DNA of 64,000 nucleotides from Canna indica. Its lineage: Eukaryota > Streptophyta > Magnoliopsida > Zingiberales > Cannaceae. Position numbers and translations under genes: made by a program. The notes beneath the pieces were generated by a model. It did not search any database, was not told the DNA's origin, and saw only the letters and a program-made list of their open reading frames with translations. The DNA lies in NCBI GenBank assembly GCA_034359265.1, contig CP136890.1, forward strand, positions 85,647,501 through 85,711,500. The letters are read 5' to 3'. Numbering within the stretch: the stretch's first letter is position 1; each line of letters opens with the position of its first letter. This document shows, in pieces, positions 12,241 to 24,722 of this stretch.

Positions 12241-14573
12241 TCCTAATAATAATTTACTCTTCTCTTTTTGTAGATTGAGTGAGCGGGTTCGAATACCATA
12301 TATTTTTTATGATATTCAGATATTATCATGTACACGATTGATTTTAAGTTTTGAAACTAGATCTTACCCATTTGAAATTTAGAATCAGATTATACTCAGA
12401 ACCACAGGTTCAATTCTGTTTCTGAATATCCTGTTGAAATATGTTCCAAAATAGATTCCAACATGGTACATGTTGGAACCTGTAAATGAACAAGTTTCGG
12501 GTACCGGTTCTGGTTCCGCGCAGATACTCGATGTGTTGGATCCAAATTCGAAATCGAATCGATTTTAATTAATTCCTTAATTTTTATTCCAAATCCTATC
12601 CAAATTTAATTTGGGTCTACTCGAAATCTATCTAATTGAATAAGTTTCAAACGATTTCGAGTCTACCCAGTATCCATGCACACCCCTAGTAAGTCTCACC
12701 ATCTTTTTTTTTTATTTTTTTATCATTTTAGGGCATGTTTATTTTATAGGATAAGGAAAGATATGATAATAAATTGATTAAAATTTATTATTTGTTTAGT
12801 GCATAAATTAAAAAATATACATATAAAATTAATATTATATTCGATGTACATCGAATTAATTTTTTTTTTATATCTAATTCACATTTATTTATTATTCAAT
12901 TACATCCTATCCTATACAATCAAGTAAACGTATCGATTCTAAATATAAAACACAGGACAGATTAAAATAGCATTCGTTATTTAACTCCGCTGTTTATAAA
13001 GTAATTATTATTTTTTATTATAATCTTTATTTAAAAATACAAATGATTGTTAAAGTTTAATTAATTAAGAAAAATTCATGGGCAACTGTGAGCAATATAG
13101 TTGATAGTAATATATTATTATATTATATGTTATTTATAAATTTAGGATTCGAATTTTAATATAATTTTTTTTTTTATTATTTTTGATTTTTATTAAAAAA
13201 AAATAAGGAAGACCAATAAGTCAATTAGGACAAAATTCTTCGTCTCCTGTATAAACAATTAAATGAAAGAAGGAATCTTTGCACTCTACGGCACTATGCC
13301 ACTATTAATATATGCTAAAGAAAAATAAAACTAATAAATTGTATTTTATTATGCATTAATCATTCAGGACGTATTCCTTAAATTGATTACATTCCTCAAA
13401 AATATATTATTTAAATTAAAGATAAATTACTCTGATTTCTCCCGCTTTTATCTATTTGTCCAAGTGACACTTATTTTTCTGTAATTAATTATGTTAAATG
13501 CAATCTAAATTTTTTTTTATGTCTCTCGTTGAAAAATCATTAAAAAACATGTTAAAATAATTGAATAAATATTTTGAAAATAAAATTTTGAGAAATTATT
13601 TTATTGTTTAATATATTTTACGAAATTAATGCTAGTTGAATGTGAAAATTAAATATTAAGCAATCTTGAGGTGAAAATATAAGAGAATGAGGATTAAATA
13701 ACATAAAGATATTTTTATCATTAGTAAGCACGTGCAGTTCACACTCCACTAGCAATTTTCGTTAATAGAAAAAATTTGTGTAATCTTTTACAAAATTCAA
13801 AAAGATCATCGGATAAAATTATAAATAAAGAAAATATTAATATAATTTTACTAAATTTCAAAAGAAGTCAATGTAATTTATCTTTAAATTAATAATGATT
13901 TAACCTTAGAGACTCCGGAATGGATCGGGTCATTTTATCATTTTGAAATTTGTTATCTATAATTTAATTATTATTCATTAAAATTATGTATTAAGGGTTA
14001 GTTTGTACATATGGAATGGTGAGTTGTCAATTGTTTTTATTATCTCACTAATTAAGGTGAATGCTGACACATCACCGAGTAAGCAAGGATAAAAAAAAAT
14101 TATCTTTTAATAATTTCTAGATATAGCCCTATACTTTATAGGTTTTAATCGATTTTGTTTCAGCTATATTTTTTATATACAGAATAGCTTGATATTTACA
14201 ATTTTGTCGTAGACAAAAGCATTATAAGATAAATGTATATTCAAGAATTCTTAATTATGATAAATCTATTGATTAGTCTCAATTATATATATAGAAACTA
14301 TTTAAAAGTAGTATTAATTATATGTTGGCCTAAAATTTTTAACATTTCGCAAAATGTCCAACACAGGACATCGGTGCTGACAGGGATGGGGCAACAGCTG
14401 TGCTAGGACAATATCTTGTACCTTGTTTGTTTCGTCAAGCATTGGACACGAACAAGAGCCCAGTCCTGCGTTTGTTTTGCTATAACACAATATTGTAGAG
14501 GTCAAAATGATAAAAATACACTTATCCTTTATATTTTTTTCATGCCCAAATTGAACATTATATATGGTTAAGA
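12241..14573. other. AT-rich intergenic DNA with a hAT-like end
   Basis: At about 12690 the sequence CATGCACACCCCTAGT is the reverse of the TAGGGGTGTGCATG terminus common in plant hAT-like repeats. The preceding 400 bp carry matching CCGGTTCTGGTT / TCGAATC words, so this is probably the right half of such an element with its left end lost. The remainder (12700-14570) is AT-rich and holds no supported feature. Confidence 0.35.
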
Positions 14574-15858
14574 GTGATTTTTATCTTCGAACTATTGAAA
14601 ATGGGGTAAAAATATCTCTAAATTTTATTTTTTTTTCAATTTTTACCCTTACACAAAAGGAAATCGTTGAAAAATACCCTTATTTTGGATGAAATATCTA
14701 GCTGGCAAATGACACTGACGACTTCCAATTACAAGCTGACATGTAGGACGCCAGATGACACACACACTCTCTCCCAGTCGGCAATAAATAATAAAAAATA
14801 TTTATTGCCCTCGAACTATTGGAAATGGATAAAAATACCCTTAAACTTTTTTTGATTGATTTTTACCCTTAGACAAATGGAAATCGTTAAAAAATATCCT
14901 TATTTTAGACGGAATACCCAACTGGCAAACAACACTAACGACGTCCAATCACAAGCTGACACGTAGGACACCAGATGATACTCTCTCTCACAGTCAGCAA
15001 TAAATAATAAAAAAACTAAATTACATTTCTAATGTGACAATTTTTTTTTATTTAAAAAATGTGCTCCTAATTTTTTTCTCCCCTAAAACGAAAGTTCATA
15101 AAATTAACTCCTCCTCCATAGCCCTAACAAAGCTTGTTGTTGAAAGTATGAGATTTTGTCACTATAGATTAGAGGCAATTAGGCCGATTTCGAATCGAAA
15201 TTTGCTCTGAACCCAAGCAAGGTGTGTTACAAATGCAGAAAGTTCGGGATAAGTAGTATTTATTTAATATATTTTTGTCGATTTATTTGCTTTATTTTCT
15301 ATTATGAGCAAAATATGTAAGTGATTTAGGATTTATGTGTGTTAGGGTACGAAAGTATTATGCTTTATTTTTAATTTTTTTGCCATGTTAGAAGTTTAAT
15401 TTAGTTTTTTTATTAATATTTATTGCTCACGGGGAGAGAGAATGTCATTCGGCGTCCTACTTGTCGACTTGTGATTCGGCGCCGTTAGTGTCGTTTGCCA
15501 GCTGAGTATTCCATCCAAAATAAGGGCATTTTTAAATAATTTTTATTTGTCGAAGGGTAAAGACCAATCAAAAAAAGTTTAGGAGTATTTTTATCCTATT
15601 TCCAATAGTTCGAGGGCAAAAATTACCTTTAATCCATTTTATTATTTATTATATAATCACTAGGAGGGAGAGTGTCATATGCGTCTTATGTGTCGGCTTG
15701 TGATTGGAAGCCGTTAGTGCTATTTGCCAATTGGGTATTTCATCCAAAATAAGGGTATTTTTCAACGGTTTTCGTTTGTCTAAGGGTAAAAATTGAAAAA
15801 AAATAAAGTTTAGGGATATTTTTACCCTATTTTCAATAGTTCTAGGGCAAAAATATTT
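14574..15858. mobile_element. Non-autonomous element with tandemly duplicated inverted arms
   Basis: The left arm (about 14574-15010) has two imperfect tandem copies of a roughly 220-bp unit (motifs TCGAACTATTG, GGTAAAAATA, TTTTTACCCTTA, AAATCGTT, CAAGCTGACA, GTAGGAC). The right arm (about 15430-15858) has two copies of the same unit inverted (CTTGTGATT, GCCGTTAGTG, AAAATAAGGG, CTATTTTCAATAGTT). A roughly 420-bp unrelated centre lies between. It has no protein-coding signal. Long composite arms fit a Mutator-type or foldback element. Exact termini and target duplication are not clear. Confidence 0.55.
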
Positions 15859-17095
15859 TGAACAATTTATATAATTTCTAAATATTAAAAATAATGAAGA
15901 TAATTGTAAAAATTGTCCATAAACTACAATATATAGTCCAATTGAAAGTTAATACAATACTATCAAATTTCTTAATACATTAAAGTCTTAAAATTCACAA
16001 TTAATTAGACCATAATATTCTTTACATTCACGATAAAAATGCCTATGAAAATTCCTAAAACAAAAATAAACATCATGCACCAAGTCCTCTTCAGGGTAGG
16101 TTTTCTTCTGGAGATCATAAGCTTTGCAGAGGGGTAGATTTTCTTTGGGGAAGCATCCATCGGGACAAACAGAGAGAGAGAGATCTGATGGGACAACGAG
16201 AAGAGCATGGAAAGCACCGAGACACGAAAGAAAAATTTCTTCGTAGCAGCTGCAACACCTAGACACAAGAGACCCCCCATTAGGTTTTCTTGGGGGTAAC
16301 TTTGTCTTTTCGTAACCGTGTACTCTGCCCCACATCGGTGTATCGAGAAATTTTTCAATACACAAAAATTGCTTGATGTTTTGTCCAAGTTTTGGTTGGT
16401 GTCCCATCCAAGGCCCGTTTTTACAAAGCAAACAGGGTACACGACTTGGTGTACTGACCAACCCTGTTGATAAGCATGAGATGTCCACGATCGGAAAGAC
16501 CGAAGCAAAATTGAAAAAATCAAGAGGACATTAATGATCAATGCTTTGAGTGAAGAATTTTTTTGAAAACTTGGTTTATGATTAGAATCATTATTTAATC
16601 CTTAGGATTCATGTTGATGATGATAAAAAATAAATCCAATTCATTGAAATCAGAACCAACCTTGAACCAGAGCTGAAATTGTCTACAGGGGTCGAAAGGG
16701 TCGATCAACCGACCTACGACCGTCGAGCCAAACAGCTCTTTTTTTAATCCATTACGATTTGCTTCACCTCAATCTCTCTTTTTGGAATCATATATAACTT
16801 GTCTCATGCCTTCCTCTATCACTCCGATACTCATTGAGAGATTTTAAGTGATTTGTGAATTTTAATTACCCATTTTCTTGAGAAACTCTATCATTGAAAT
16901 AATATTTGATAAAGCCTTTATCTTCAAAGTTTCATCACAAAAAAGCATCAAGAAGAGCTATAAGAGCCTTTATCTTTGATGTTTGGTTTGGTTTGGTTTG
17001 ACGTTAAGTAAAATTTTGTAAAAAACATAATTTTATAAAATTATGCGGGCTCGCGGGCTATGCCGAGCGGCCTGAAAAATATTGTGGGTCATGTT
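15859..17095. other. Intergenic, with an unassigned minus-strand open frame and an LTR-like scrap
   Basis: A minus-strand open frame at 16005-16541 (178 aa) overlaps another at 15988-16488. Neither resembles a family I know, and both are probably chance. At about 16680-16990 a stretch with GTCGATCAACCGAC followed by CATCACTCC/CATTGAGAG-type leader words resembles the LTR-like segment at 54887-55935, so it may be an old LTR fragment. Confidence 0.25.
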
Positions 17096-18910
17096 TGTAA
17101 TACCCGCAGATTTTTTTTTATATTTAATCGTTCCAGCGGGATAATTAATTTGGTTGCACGTCAGGATGGGTCGGATGAAACGCCGGAGAGCGTGAATTTA
17201 ATATTGGCCTTTATGCGCAAGGTAATTAATTAATTTAAATTTGATTAGTCTTTAGATGGGTAGTTGGGTTCGAGATGAGTCTGGAGGTTCAAACCAAATC
17301 GGAAACGGACTTGAAGTGGTTGAGTGATGGCTTGTTTTATACTCAACTTAAGTTAAGGGGCACTTTGGTCATTTGATGATTGAGGTTTTAGTATTTATAC
17401 CTCACCCCTCAGGGGCGCGAATAGCCGCACACCCCTTGGGCGTCCATAGGAAGAGGCGCACGCATGGAGAGGGAGGAGGGGAAACCTCGGCACACAGCTC
17501 CTATAGCGTTGGATGCCATCAAACTTTGCGATCAACGGAGCGTCCATAGTCAGATCGTAATGAAATTTGGAAAGTACGTTTTAGACTTCATGATTTACAT
17601 TTTGATCGGTGGAGATTTATTTTTGACGGTCAGATCCATCACTGTGATGGATTTACCGAATCATTGTTCTTGGTCTTCTTCTCCAAGATTCTGCTACGTT
17701 GAGTTTCGCCAAATCGGGCGATCGGGACACTATCTTAGGGATAATTGGATTGAAATTTGGGGAGTATGTCTGAGACTCCTTGCCCCTTGATGGGAATGGT
17801 GGAGATCTATTTTGGACGACTATATTTTGGGATACACGAGAGGGAAGGAGATGGCATGGGAGGACTTGAAACTGGGCATGACACCCGGACTTCGTTGACG
17901 TGGGAGCGCAGAGGACTATATATCTTCCTTTTCAATTTTCTTCTCCGGTGAGTGGATTTGGACCTCGATCTCTATTCCTTGTTCATCACCCATGCCGCCT
18001 CCCATTGTGTGGGAATCTCGTTTGGTTTTATATCATTTTTCTCTGTATCGAAATCAGATCGTAGAATGAAGGATTGACATCCTAATTGTCGTAGATTTTG
18101 AATCGGATTTGGGATCCTTGGCCGCATGGTTCATGGCCAATTTTGGTTGTGCCACCCCTTCCTTCTTGTGTTCTTGTTGGGATTCTTGTGTTCTTGTTGA
18201 TGTTCTTGGGTTATTGGAAGAGAAGAGACCATGGTGGTTTAGTGAATAAACTAATGGTGAATGATGAAATTAGGGTATGTTACCACCCCTTAAGGATTCT
18301 TTTAGGATTGCAGGAGTATGCCGCCCCTTAGTGGTTCAGGTAGATGACACTGGAACATGATAAATTATAGAGACTTCACCTTAGGGATTCATCTAGATGT
18401 GATTAGGATAAGATTAAATGTAGAGACTTAAATTTAGGAAATACATGGAACCTAGTCTCGCTTAGAAGCTTATTGATTATTAGATTGACATTATAGGGTG
18501 GCTTCACTATAGGAAGAGGGTAAGGGCCGAATTCCCCTTTTGGGAAATACTCGGGTGTGGGTGGCCGGCCCTATAAGATTAGGGACATGAGTCGAATGGA
18601 CTTTTGGCTAACCTTATTACTATACATCATGACATGTTATTAATGCTATGCATAGTTGTTTCCTACATGTACGGATACGGTGTTCTTATGATGTGGATGA
18701 TTACTTCGTGTTGGAGATTTACTATAGTTTCATATGTCGTTTCTATGTTATGTATTGGATAGGTAATTATGTTAACATATGGACATGTTGGTATATGGAT
18801 ATGTAGCATGTGATTATAATGGTATGTGGACATGTTTGGTATGTGTATATGGAAAGGCCGGGGTACGACCATGGAATATATACATGCACGAGGGATATTA
18901 AGGATCCTAA

Positions 18911-19709
18911 GGTGCTGTTTGGTTAGCGAAAACTATTTTCTGCTTTGATTTCAATGAAAATAAAAACTTAGTTTCGAAAACTTGATTTCAGTCTATAGTT
19001 TTCAATTTTTTGAAAACACGTTTGGTTAATGAAAACACCATCAATTTTAGTTGATTTTGAAACCGGTGAATACTTATTTGATTATAGAAAATAATATTGG
19101 TTTTCACTAAATATCTTTAGTAGTAATCTAATTTTGATTAAATAGTAATTAATTCATATAAAATATTTCATAAAATTTAATATGATTGTAGAAGAAACTC
19201 ACATATTGATAAAAGTAAGAGGAATCACTATTCAACACTATAATTTGGACTACAAATAATTATAACAAATTAGTTTTGGTTAAATTATAAATAGATCATC
19301 TTTGATAAAATTGTGTTATTTTAAAAATTAGGTTTGAGTCAATTAGATATAAATTGATTTAATTAATTTATCAATTTAAGATAATATATTAAGTTGAAAA
19401 AGATGATTTCTATTTTAATTTTTATAAATTAGATATAGTTTGATTTATTTGTAAATTAATTAATTTTTTAAAAAATATTAATAATTATAAGTTTGCCACT
19501 GTATTTTGATATCCAAATCGATAGTTTCGAAATCACAGAAAATAACATTGTGGTATTTTCAATTTTATTAAAAAAATTGATTACGTTTTCATTCTGGTTT
19601 CAGTTCGGTGTCATAAAAATGCAAATCAAACACGTTTTCGTAAGCTGTTTTGATTTCACTGAAATCGAAACCATGAAAACAGACATGATTTCACTAACCA
19701 AACATGCCC
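18911..19709. mobile_element. PIF/Harbinger-like MITE nested in the solo LTR
   Basis: The termini are inverted: GGTGCTGTTTGGTTAG on the left; the right end reads GGGCATGTTTGGTTAG in reverse. Both sides are flanked by TAA (18908-18910 and 19710-19712), the trinucleotide target duplication typical of PIF/Harbinger (Tourist) elements. The interior is AT-rich without coding capacity. It must be younger than the LTR it interrupts. Confidence 0.7.
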
Positions 19710-20345
19710 TAAAGGTCCTAGAGCATTTATATTGGTTATGTGGACGATGTCCTTATTTTTTCTTTATGATTATGTTGATTATGCTTGGATACTTGGGTGT
19801 GCTTGTGATTGCTCTCTCCCTCTTATGGATCTCTGGACCGGGAAGCTCGTCAGCCGTCACACTGACGATTGATCCGGAGTGGCATGGGTGGGAAGCTCGC
19901 TGAGCCAGAGCCAGGCTCAGTGACCGACTCGTAGGATCGACGGGGCCCTGGATCATTGGACCGACAGGCCCCTGGACCAGGAAGCTCGTCAGCCCGCCAC
20001 ACTAACGACCGACCTGGGTGGCTTGGTTGGATTTGGTGATTATGCATACTTGTGTTGCTATGTCATATATAGATGGGTGATTATGCATTCTTGGTTCTGC
20101 TTATGAATGTTATGCTTACCCATTATACATTTACTCGTTTGACTTATGTTACTTGGACATGGTGAATAGATGATTGAATCACTCACTAAGTCCTAGTTGG
20201 ACTTACGATGTTGTGTTGTTCTTTTTGTAGCATCCGAGCAGGATCAAAAAGGTACTATGATGCAGTTGCGCAGCTGGTTGCGGCTGGGACAGCAGATCTC
20301 GTGACGTGTCGTGGTTTGGGTGTATTCCCGAGTCTGTAGAGGATT

Positions 20346-20350
20346 ATATA

Positions 20351-20382
<32 letters not shown>
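20346..20382. repeat. (AT)n microsatellite
   Basis: A run of TA/AT dinucleotides with one interruption inside the solo LTR. Confidence 0.8.
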
Positions 20383-21029
20383 TGAGTTATGTAGACTTGG
20401 GTTTGGTTTCTTATTTTTGTACTTTTGATGTTGAGAGACTTTGTTATGTTAAACTGATTTTCTTCCTAAAAAGAATTTGAACTGTTGTAGCCATTGAAAT
20501 TGTTTTAAGTGTTGGTTTGAGATTTCTTTAAGTTATGAATTATTGCAATCGGATTGGTTTTATAAATTGTACACTATTTGTGTTATTATTCTGGTTGTCA
20601 TGGTTGGGTTAGGCTGCAGAGTACGGGTGGTACTTGGCCGATCATGTCTGAATTTGGGGCGTGACAGTGTTGGGTCGTCAATTCCCGGCCACGGAGTTAG
20701 CGGGCTAGCTCATTTTGCCACCCTTACCCCCGATGCAGCTAGCCGCTAACTCCAAAGTACCCTTTGATCCGTTGTCCTCCATTTATCCCCAACATCCGCG
20801 GTCATAGTCACATTCTTCATCAAAAGCATGAGATTGCATTTTGATTACTTTTGGAATATACTTGTGTTGAGATAATGACAATGTTTTTTAATATTTTGGT
20901 TTATGTAAATATAAAATTTATATTTTTTATTTTTTGTGATGTAGAAACTATATATTTTATAGCATTTTGTGTGTATATATATATAAATTATAGTAAACAA
21001 TAATTTTAATTTTTTTATTTATTTTTAAG

Positions 21030-21326
21030 AAATAGGGAAAGTCATTACTGACAATTACCAACGACTAACCGTCGTTAATAGCAATGCATAAGTAGCGACG
21101 GTTGACTCGACAATTACGGCTCGTGCGACCATCGCTAATGTTTTATCTGCGACGCGACGGCCGATGGAACCAGCGCTGGTAATATTATTTGCAACGGCTC
21201 GCGCGATCGTTGCAAATTATCAGCGATGATTTTTTCGACCACGAGATTAATTAAGGACGACTAAGCATATCATTGACGGCTTAGCAACAACACGAGGCGT
21301 GAGTGACGCTTAATATTCTTGTAGTG
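21030..21326. mobile_element. CACTA-derived non-autonomous fragment
   Basis: The right end reads TTCTTGTAGTG at 21316-21326, the inverse of the classical CACTACAAGAA terminus. The 300 bp inward carry repeated GACGG/CGTCG-type subterminal words (GCGACGG, CAACGGCTCG). The left boundary near AAGAAATAGGG at 21029 looks like the opposite terminus with its CACTAC bases lost or mutated. No coding capacity. Confidence 0.55.
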
Positions 21327-22361
21327 CATTGGGAGTCCAAATTAAGGTTAAAATAATAAGCTATTTATGAGAGCTAATGACTAACATATATAAGCCTAAG
21401 AATATCCAACGAGTGAATCAAACAGAGTACTCAATATTATAGTCGAACCAACTTAATTAGCTCAGTCCGGATTTAATAAATACAGATTGCTACTACCGAT
21501 GAGTCATGAGACCCAAAAAGAAAGCAGCACATGTCATTGTTAAAGACAACAAGCGTCTTTTCTTTTGTCCACAACTCACCCAAGATAAACAAATGCTTTA
21601 ATTAACTGCAGAACCTATTTAAGTACTTGGTGCAGGATCCGACGACAAATAATTTAATGTGCGTGACACTTTGTGCAGCATATTATTTACTTTAATCAAA
21701 CGCCTACGTGGATAACACATAATTAATTGAATGGGTATGGTGCTCATCGTTTCATTTCTTACGTAACTTAATTAATGATTAGTTTTGTTACCAAAATTAG
21801 GTAGAAAGAGATAAACCAACATCATTTAAAATGAAAAAAATATAGATATGAGATGGGTGTCCAAATTAAAATTCCAACTACTCTAAATATGACTAAATAT
21901 CGACGTTTATTCAAAATTAAAATTTCAACTCTTCTAAATGACATTGGTACATGTGATTATAAATGAAGTAATCAATATGAATTGATTTAGCAAATCGACA
22001 CATGTATTGGTGCTGGTTTACCCGAAGTTGGTGCCAATATAGGTGTCATTTTTTTTTTCTTTAAATGAAATCGGCACTTGTGGCAGACGCCGATTTCATA
22101 GTGAACATTTTAAATGATTGTGTTGTAGTATTACCGAAATGATCATTAATTTAGATAGATACAATTAGCTTTACTTTGTTGATTATATATAGAGTTTATT
22201 TTAAATCTTAGAGAAACAATAGTAAAAAATAATTAATTTATGACAAAAGCTAATTGACATGGTATAAAGGCACAGTAAAAGTAGTAATTTATTTGTAGAG
22301 ATGGGTTAAATCTGACAAAAGATTTGGTCAATATACATGAGTCCTCCTTGTATTTATTTAG
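21327..22361. other. Intergenic, AT-rich, no recognised gene
   Basis: No conserved reading frame or clear repeat structure. Two short phrases repeat at about 21855 and 21905 (CCAAATTAAAATTCCAACT / CAAAATTAAAATTTCAACT). Confidence 0.4.
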
Positions 22362-22457
22362 GGATGGCACTGGGACGGGTTTGGGACGGCGAAGCCAATC
22401 CTATCCCAAACCCATTAAGAAAATTCAATCCTAAACTCGTCCCAAATTCGTTAGTAT
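22362..22457. mobile_element. hAT-like terminus cut by the CACTA insertion
   Basis: TAGGGATGGCACTGGGACGG is a hAT-like left end. It runs for about 96 bp up to the first base of the CACTA element. The matching right end is not found on the far side of the CACTA element. Confidence 0.4.
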
Positions 22458-22479
22458 CACTACTAGAATAATGGGCATC

Positions 22480-22830
22480 AGCAACGGCTGATGCCGTTGC
22501 TGAGCCGTTGCAATAGAGCCGTGACAGAAAGTCGCGTTGCTGATGACTTAGCAACGGATCAGCAACGACCGCTCGGGCCGTCGCTCAAAACATTATCAGC
22601 AACGGCCGCTCGGGTCGTCGCTAAAAATATTATCAGCAACGGTTTTGCCACGGACACGGAGCCGTTGCTGATAACATTAATAGCAACGGCCGCTGAGTCC
22701 GTAGCAAAGTCGTTAGTAAAACCCTGTCGCTAAGCCGTTGCTGTAGGTCATCAGCAACGGCTTTCGATACACTTTTAGCAACGGCTTTCCCACGGACGGC
22801 CGTGGGAAAGCCGTTGCTGATGACATATAC
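22480..22830. repeat. Left subterminal repeat array of the CACTA element
   Basis: Around a dozen copies of AGCAACGGC or its inverse. Part of the array forms a strong palindrome, arms AGCAACGGCTTTCCCACGG at 22777-22795 and its complement at 22800-22818, spacer ACGG. The array probably serves as transposase-accessory binding sites. The matching right array lies at 29020-29305. Confidence 0.75.
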
Positions 22831-23109
22831 CTGGGAACAGAAAAATTGAAAATTTCAAATTTCCATTGATACATTGATACATTATCTGATACATAACTCA
22901 CACACCCATACCCTCATACACACATTCATTCACACATCACAAACACACCAAGATATACATCAAAACAATTATATTTATATTGATAATTATCCACGATAGT
23001 ATAAAAACAATTTAAATGCAAAATTGAAGTATCAATATCCAAACAAAATAAGTTAAACAAGTTCAATATCTCAGTAACAAGTTCAATATTCAAACAAAAA
23101 ATCTCACGA

Positions 23110-24645
23110 TCACGATGGAGGATGGTCTGGATCATATGGCGGGGTCTGGAGTGCTTGAGTGTACACCGGCGTGGACTGACTCGAGGACGATGGATTAGAT
23201 GATGCCGAAGAGATGCCTGCTTCGGGATGACCTGACATGTTGCGTAGCATAGCTTGTATATTCACCATCATCTGATTCTGGCGCTCCATCATCTCAGTCT
23301 GACGCGCGATCGTCTCCTCTAGAGTCCTTATTCTGCTAGTATGATCATAACTGGATCTAGAGGTGGACAGCCGCTCACCAGCGATCGGAGGGGTCGGTGC
23401 CCCAAGTGGCCCTAGTACGGCTCGCGCATGACCACTATCTGCGAAGCCATATACGCGGCCATGGTCCCAGCCACCTGCGGCCTCGACCCACGATGCTGCG
23501 TCAAAGTCCTCGGGGGTACCCCCGCGCTGCACCACCGTCTGGCTGTAGGTCTCCTACTCGAGTTTGATTTTTTATTTAATATTTATAATAAAACTTAAAT
23601 TATAAATATATAATGAATAATTTAAACAAATATATAATTACCATAATGTATGCAGCGCGGTTGTCGATGTACTCCCCCGTCCCATGTGCTCGACGGTGAG
23701 TCCGCTCAAACACCGCCATCGGGGAGGGTCGTTGGACACTCCCATCTTCCGACACCGTCGTCTACATTTACAAAACAAATACATTAATTAGTACACATAG
23801 TAACAAATAAAATATATAATTAAAAGATATACTTATCATACGGTTCGCGTGCACTGCAAATGCAACAGAGCCGCCGGTGTGACGCGCTGCTCCCCCCGAC
23901 ATGCGATTTCTAGCCGCATTCCGAGAAACCTCCTGCCATCGATCCGTCGGCCATATCCCCACGAGCTGGTCCCATATATCCGGAGTAATCCAACTGGGGC
24001 CGTATCCCCGAGTCTCCGCGATGTTAGTGGTCCCAGCTCGGGACATCGCTTGGGACCGAGCCTGCCCCAGCTGCCCGTTGTACCTTACCCGGGAAATAGC
24101 CTCCCAGGCAGCGTAAATAAAGGGCATCTGGTCCTCGGCCCATGTATAGCGAGCCTGCAAAATAATAATATTAGTACCAATATTAATATATCATCATGCA
24201 TGTAAAAAATAATAATAATACGTGCCTCAAACTCGCGCCATAACATGTCGACGTGCTCGCTAAACACGTGAGACCACGTAGGCCATGCCCCGTGCATGTA
24301 TCGTCGAATAGTAGAAGAAATGCTCCTCGGCACTTCTTCTTGCTCGAACCTGCACAACAAAAATAAATTTTAATATTATATTATGATATAATGAATTTGT
24401 AATGATTCATAATTCATGATATATTACCGCTCCCCAATCACGCTAATCAATCTACGTGACTCTGTGACTGGTGGAGGCTGCCACCTGTTCGGCCCGCGTG
24501 GCCGCCTACGTCTGGATGTACTAGCCTCGGCAGTATCATCCTCATGAGGATCAGCAACAGGAGGATCAGCAGCATGAGTAAGTGCTGGAGTCTCACCGAT
24601 CGGAGACTCCGAAGCTCTCCTGCGTCGATAACCACGACCAGACAT
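23110..24645 (-). CDS. TnpA-like CACTA protein (Ptta/En/Spm Transposase_24 family), five exons
   Basis: Exons: 24645-24428, 24349-24226, 24154-23837, 23761-23642, 23553-23110; predicted 407 aa, no internal stops. The N-terminus is basic and disordered (MSGRGYRRRRASESP). The middle has family-like segments YMHGAWPTWSHV, WAEDQMPFIYAAWEAISR and RPSPMAVFERTH...NRAAYIM; the C-terminus has a heptad-like helix (RTLEETIARQTEMMERQ) and a Ser/Pro tail. In En/Spm this class of protein binds subterminal repeats and works with the TNP2 transposase. Two donors are non-canonical: intron 2 begins GC (GAG|GCACGT) and intron 3 begins AT where GTAAGT would be expected (ATG|ATAAGT). The second looks like a donor mutation, so the gene may no longer splice properly. 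Confidence 0.75.
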
Positions 24646-24722
24646 ATCTGTCGAACAGACATATAATCAGATTATTGTATAAATAGTAGAGATATATTTA
24701 ATAAAATATATATACTTTACAA

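Larger units (their letters stand above)
17096..20666. mobile_element. Solo LTR, Ty3/gypsy (Tekay/Del-like) type
   Basis: It begins TGTAATACCCGC and ends TTTGGGGCGTGACA, the terminal pattern I know from Tekay/Del-type chromovirus LTRs. Flanks ATGTT (17091-17095) and GTGTT (20667-20671) agree at 4 of 5 bases, as expected for an aged 5-bp target duplication. There is no primer-binding site, gag or pol nearby, hence solo. About 800 bp of its 3571 bp is the nested MITE at 18911-19709. It also holds an imperfect tandem repeat at about 19833-20010 (GGGAAGCTCG units) and an AT-dinucleotide run at about 20346-20382. Confidence 0.65.

Noticed and set aside
15988..16541. Overlapping minus-strand frames of 166 and 178 codons
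   Set aside because: No recognisable domain, two frames open over the same DNA, AT-rich C-terminal part; likely chance or LTR-derived.
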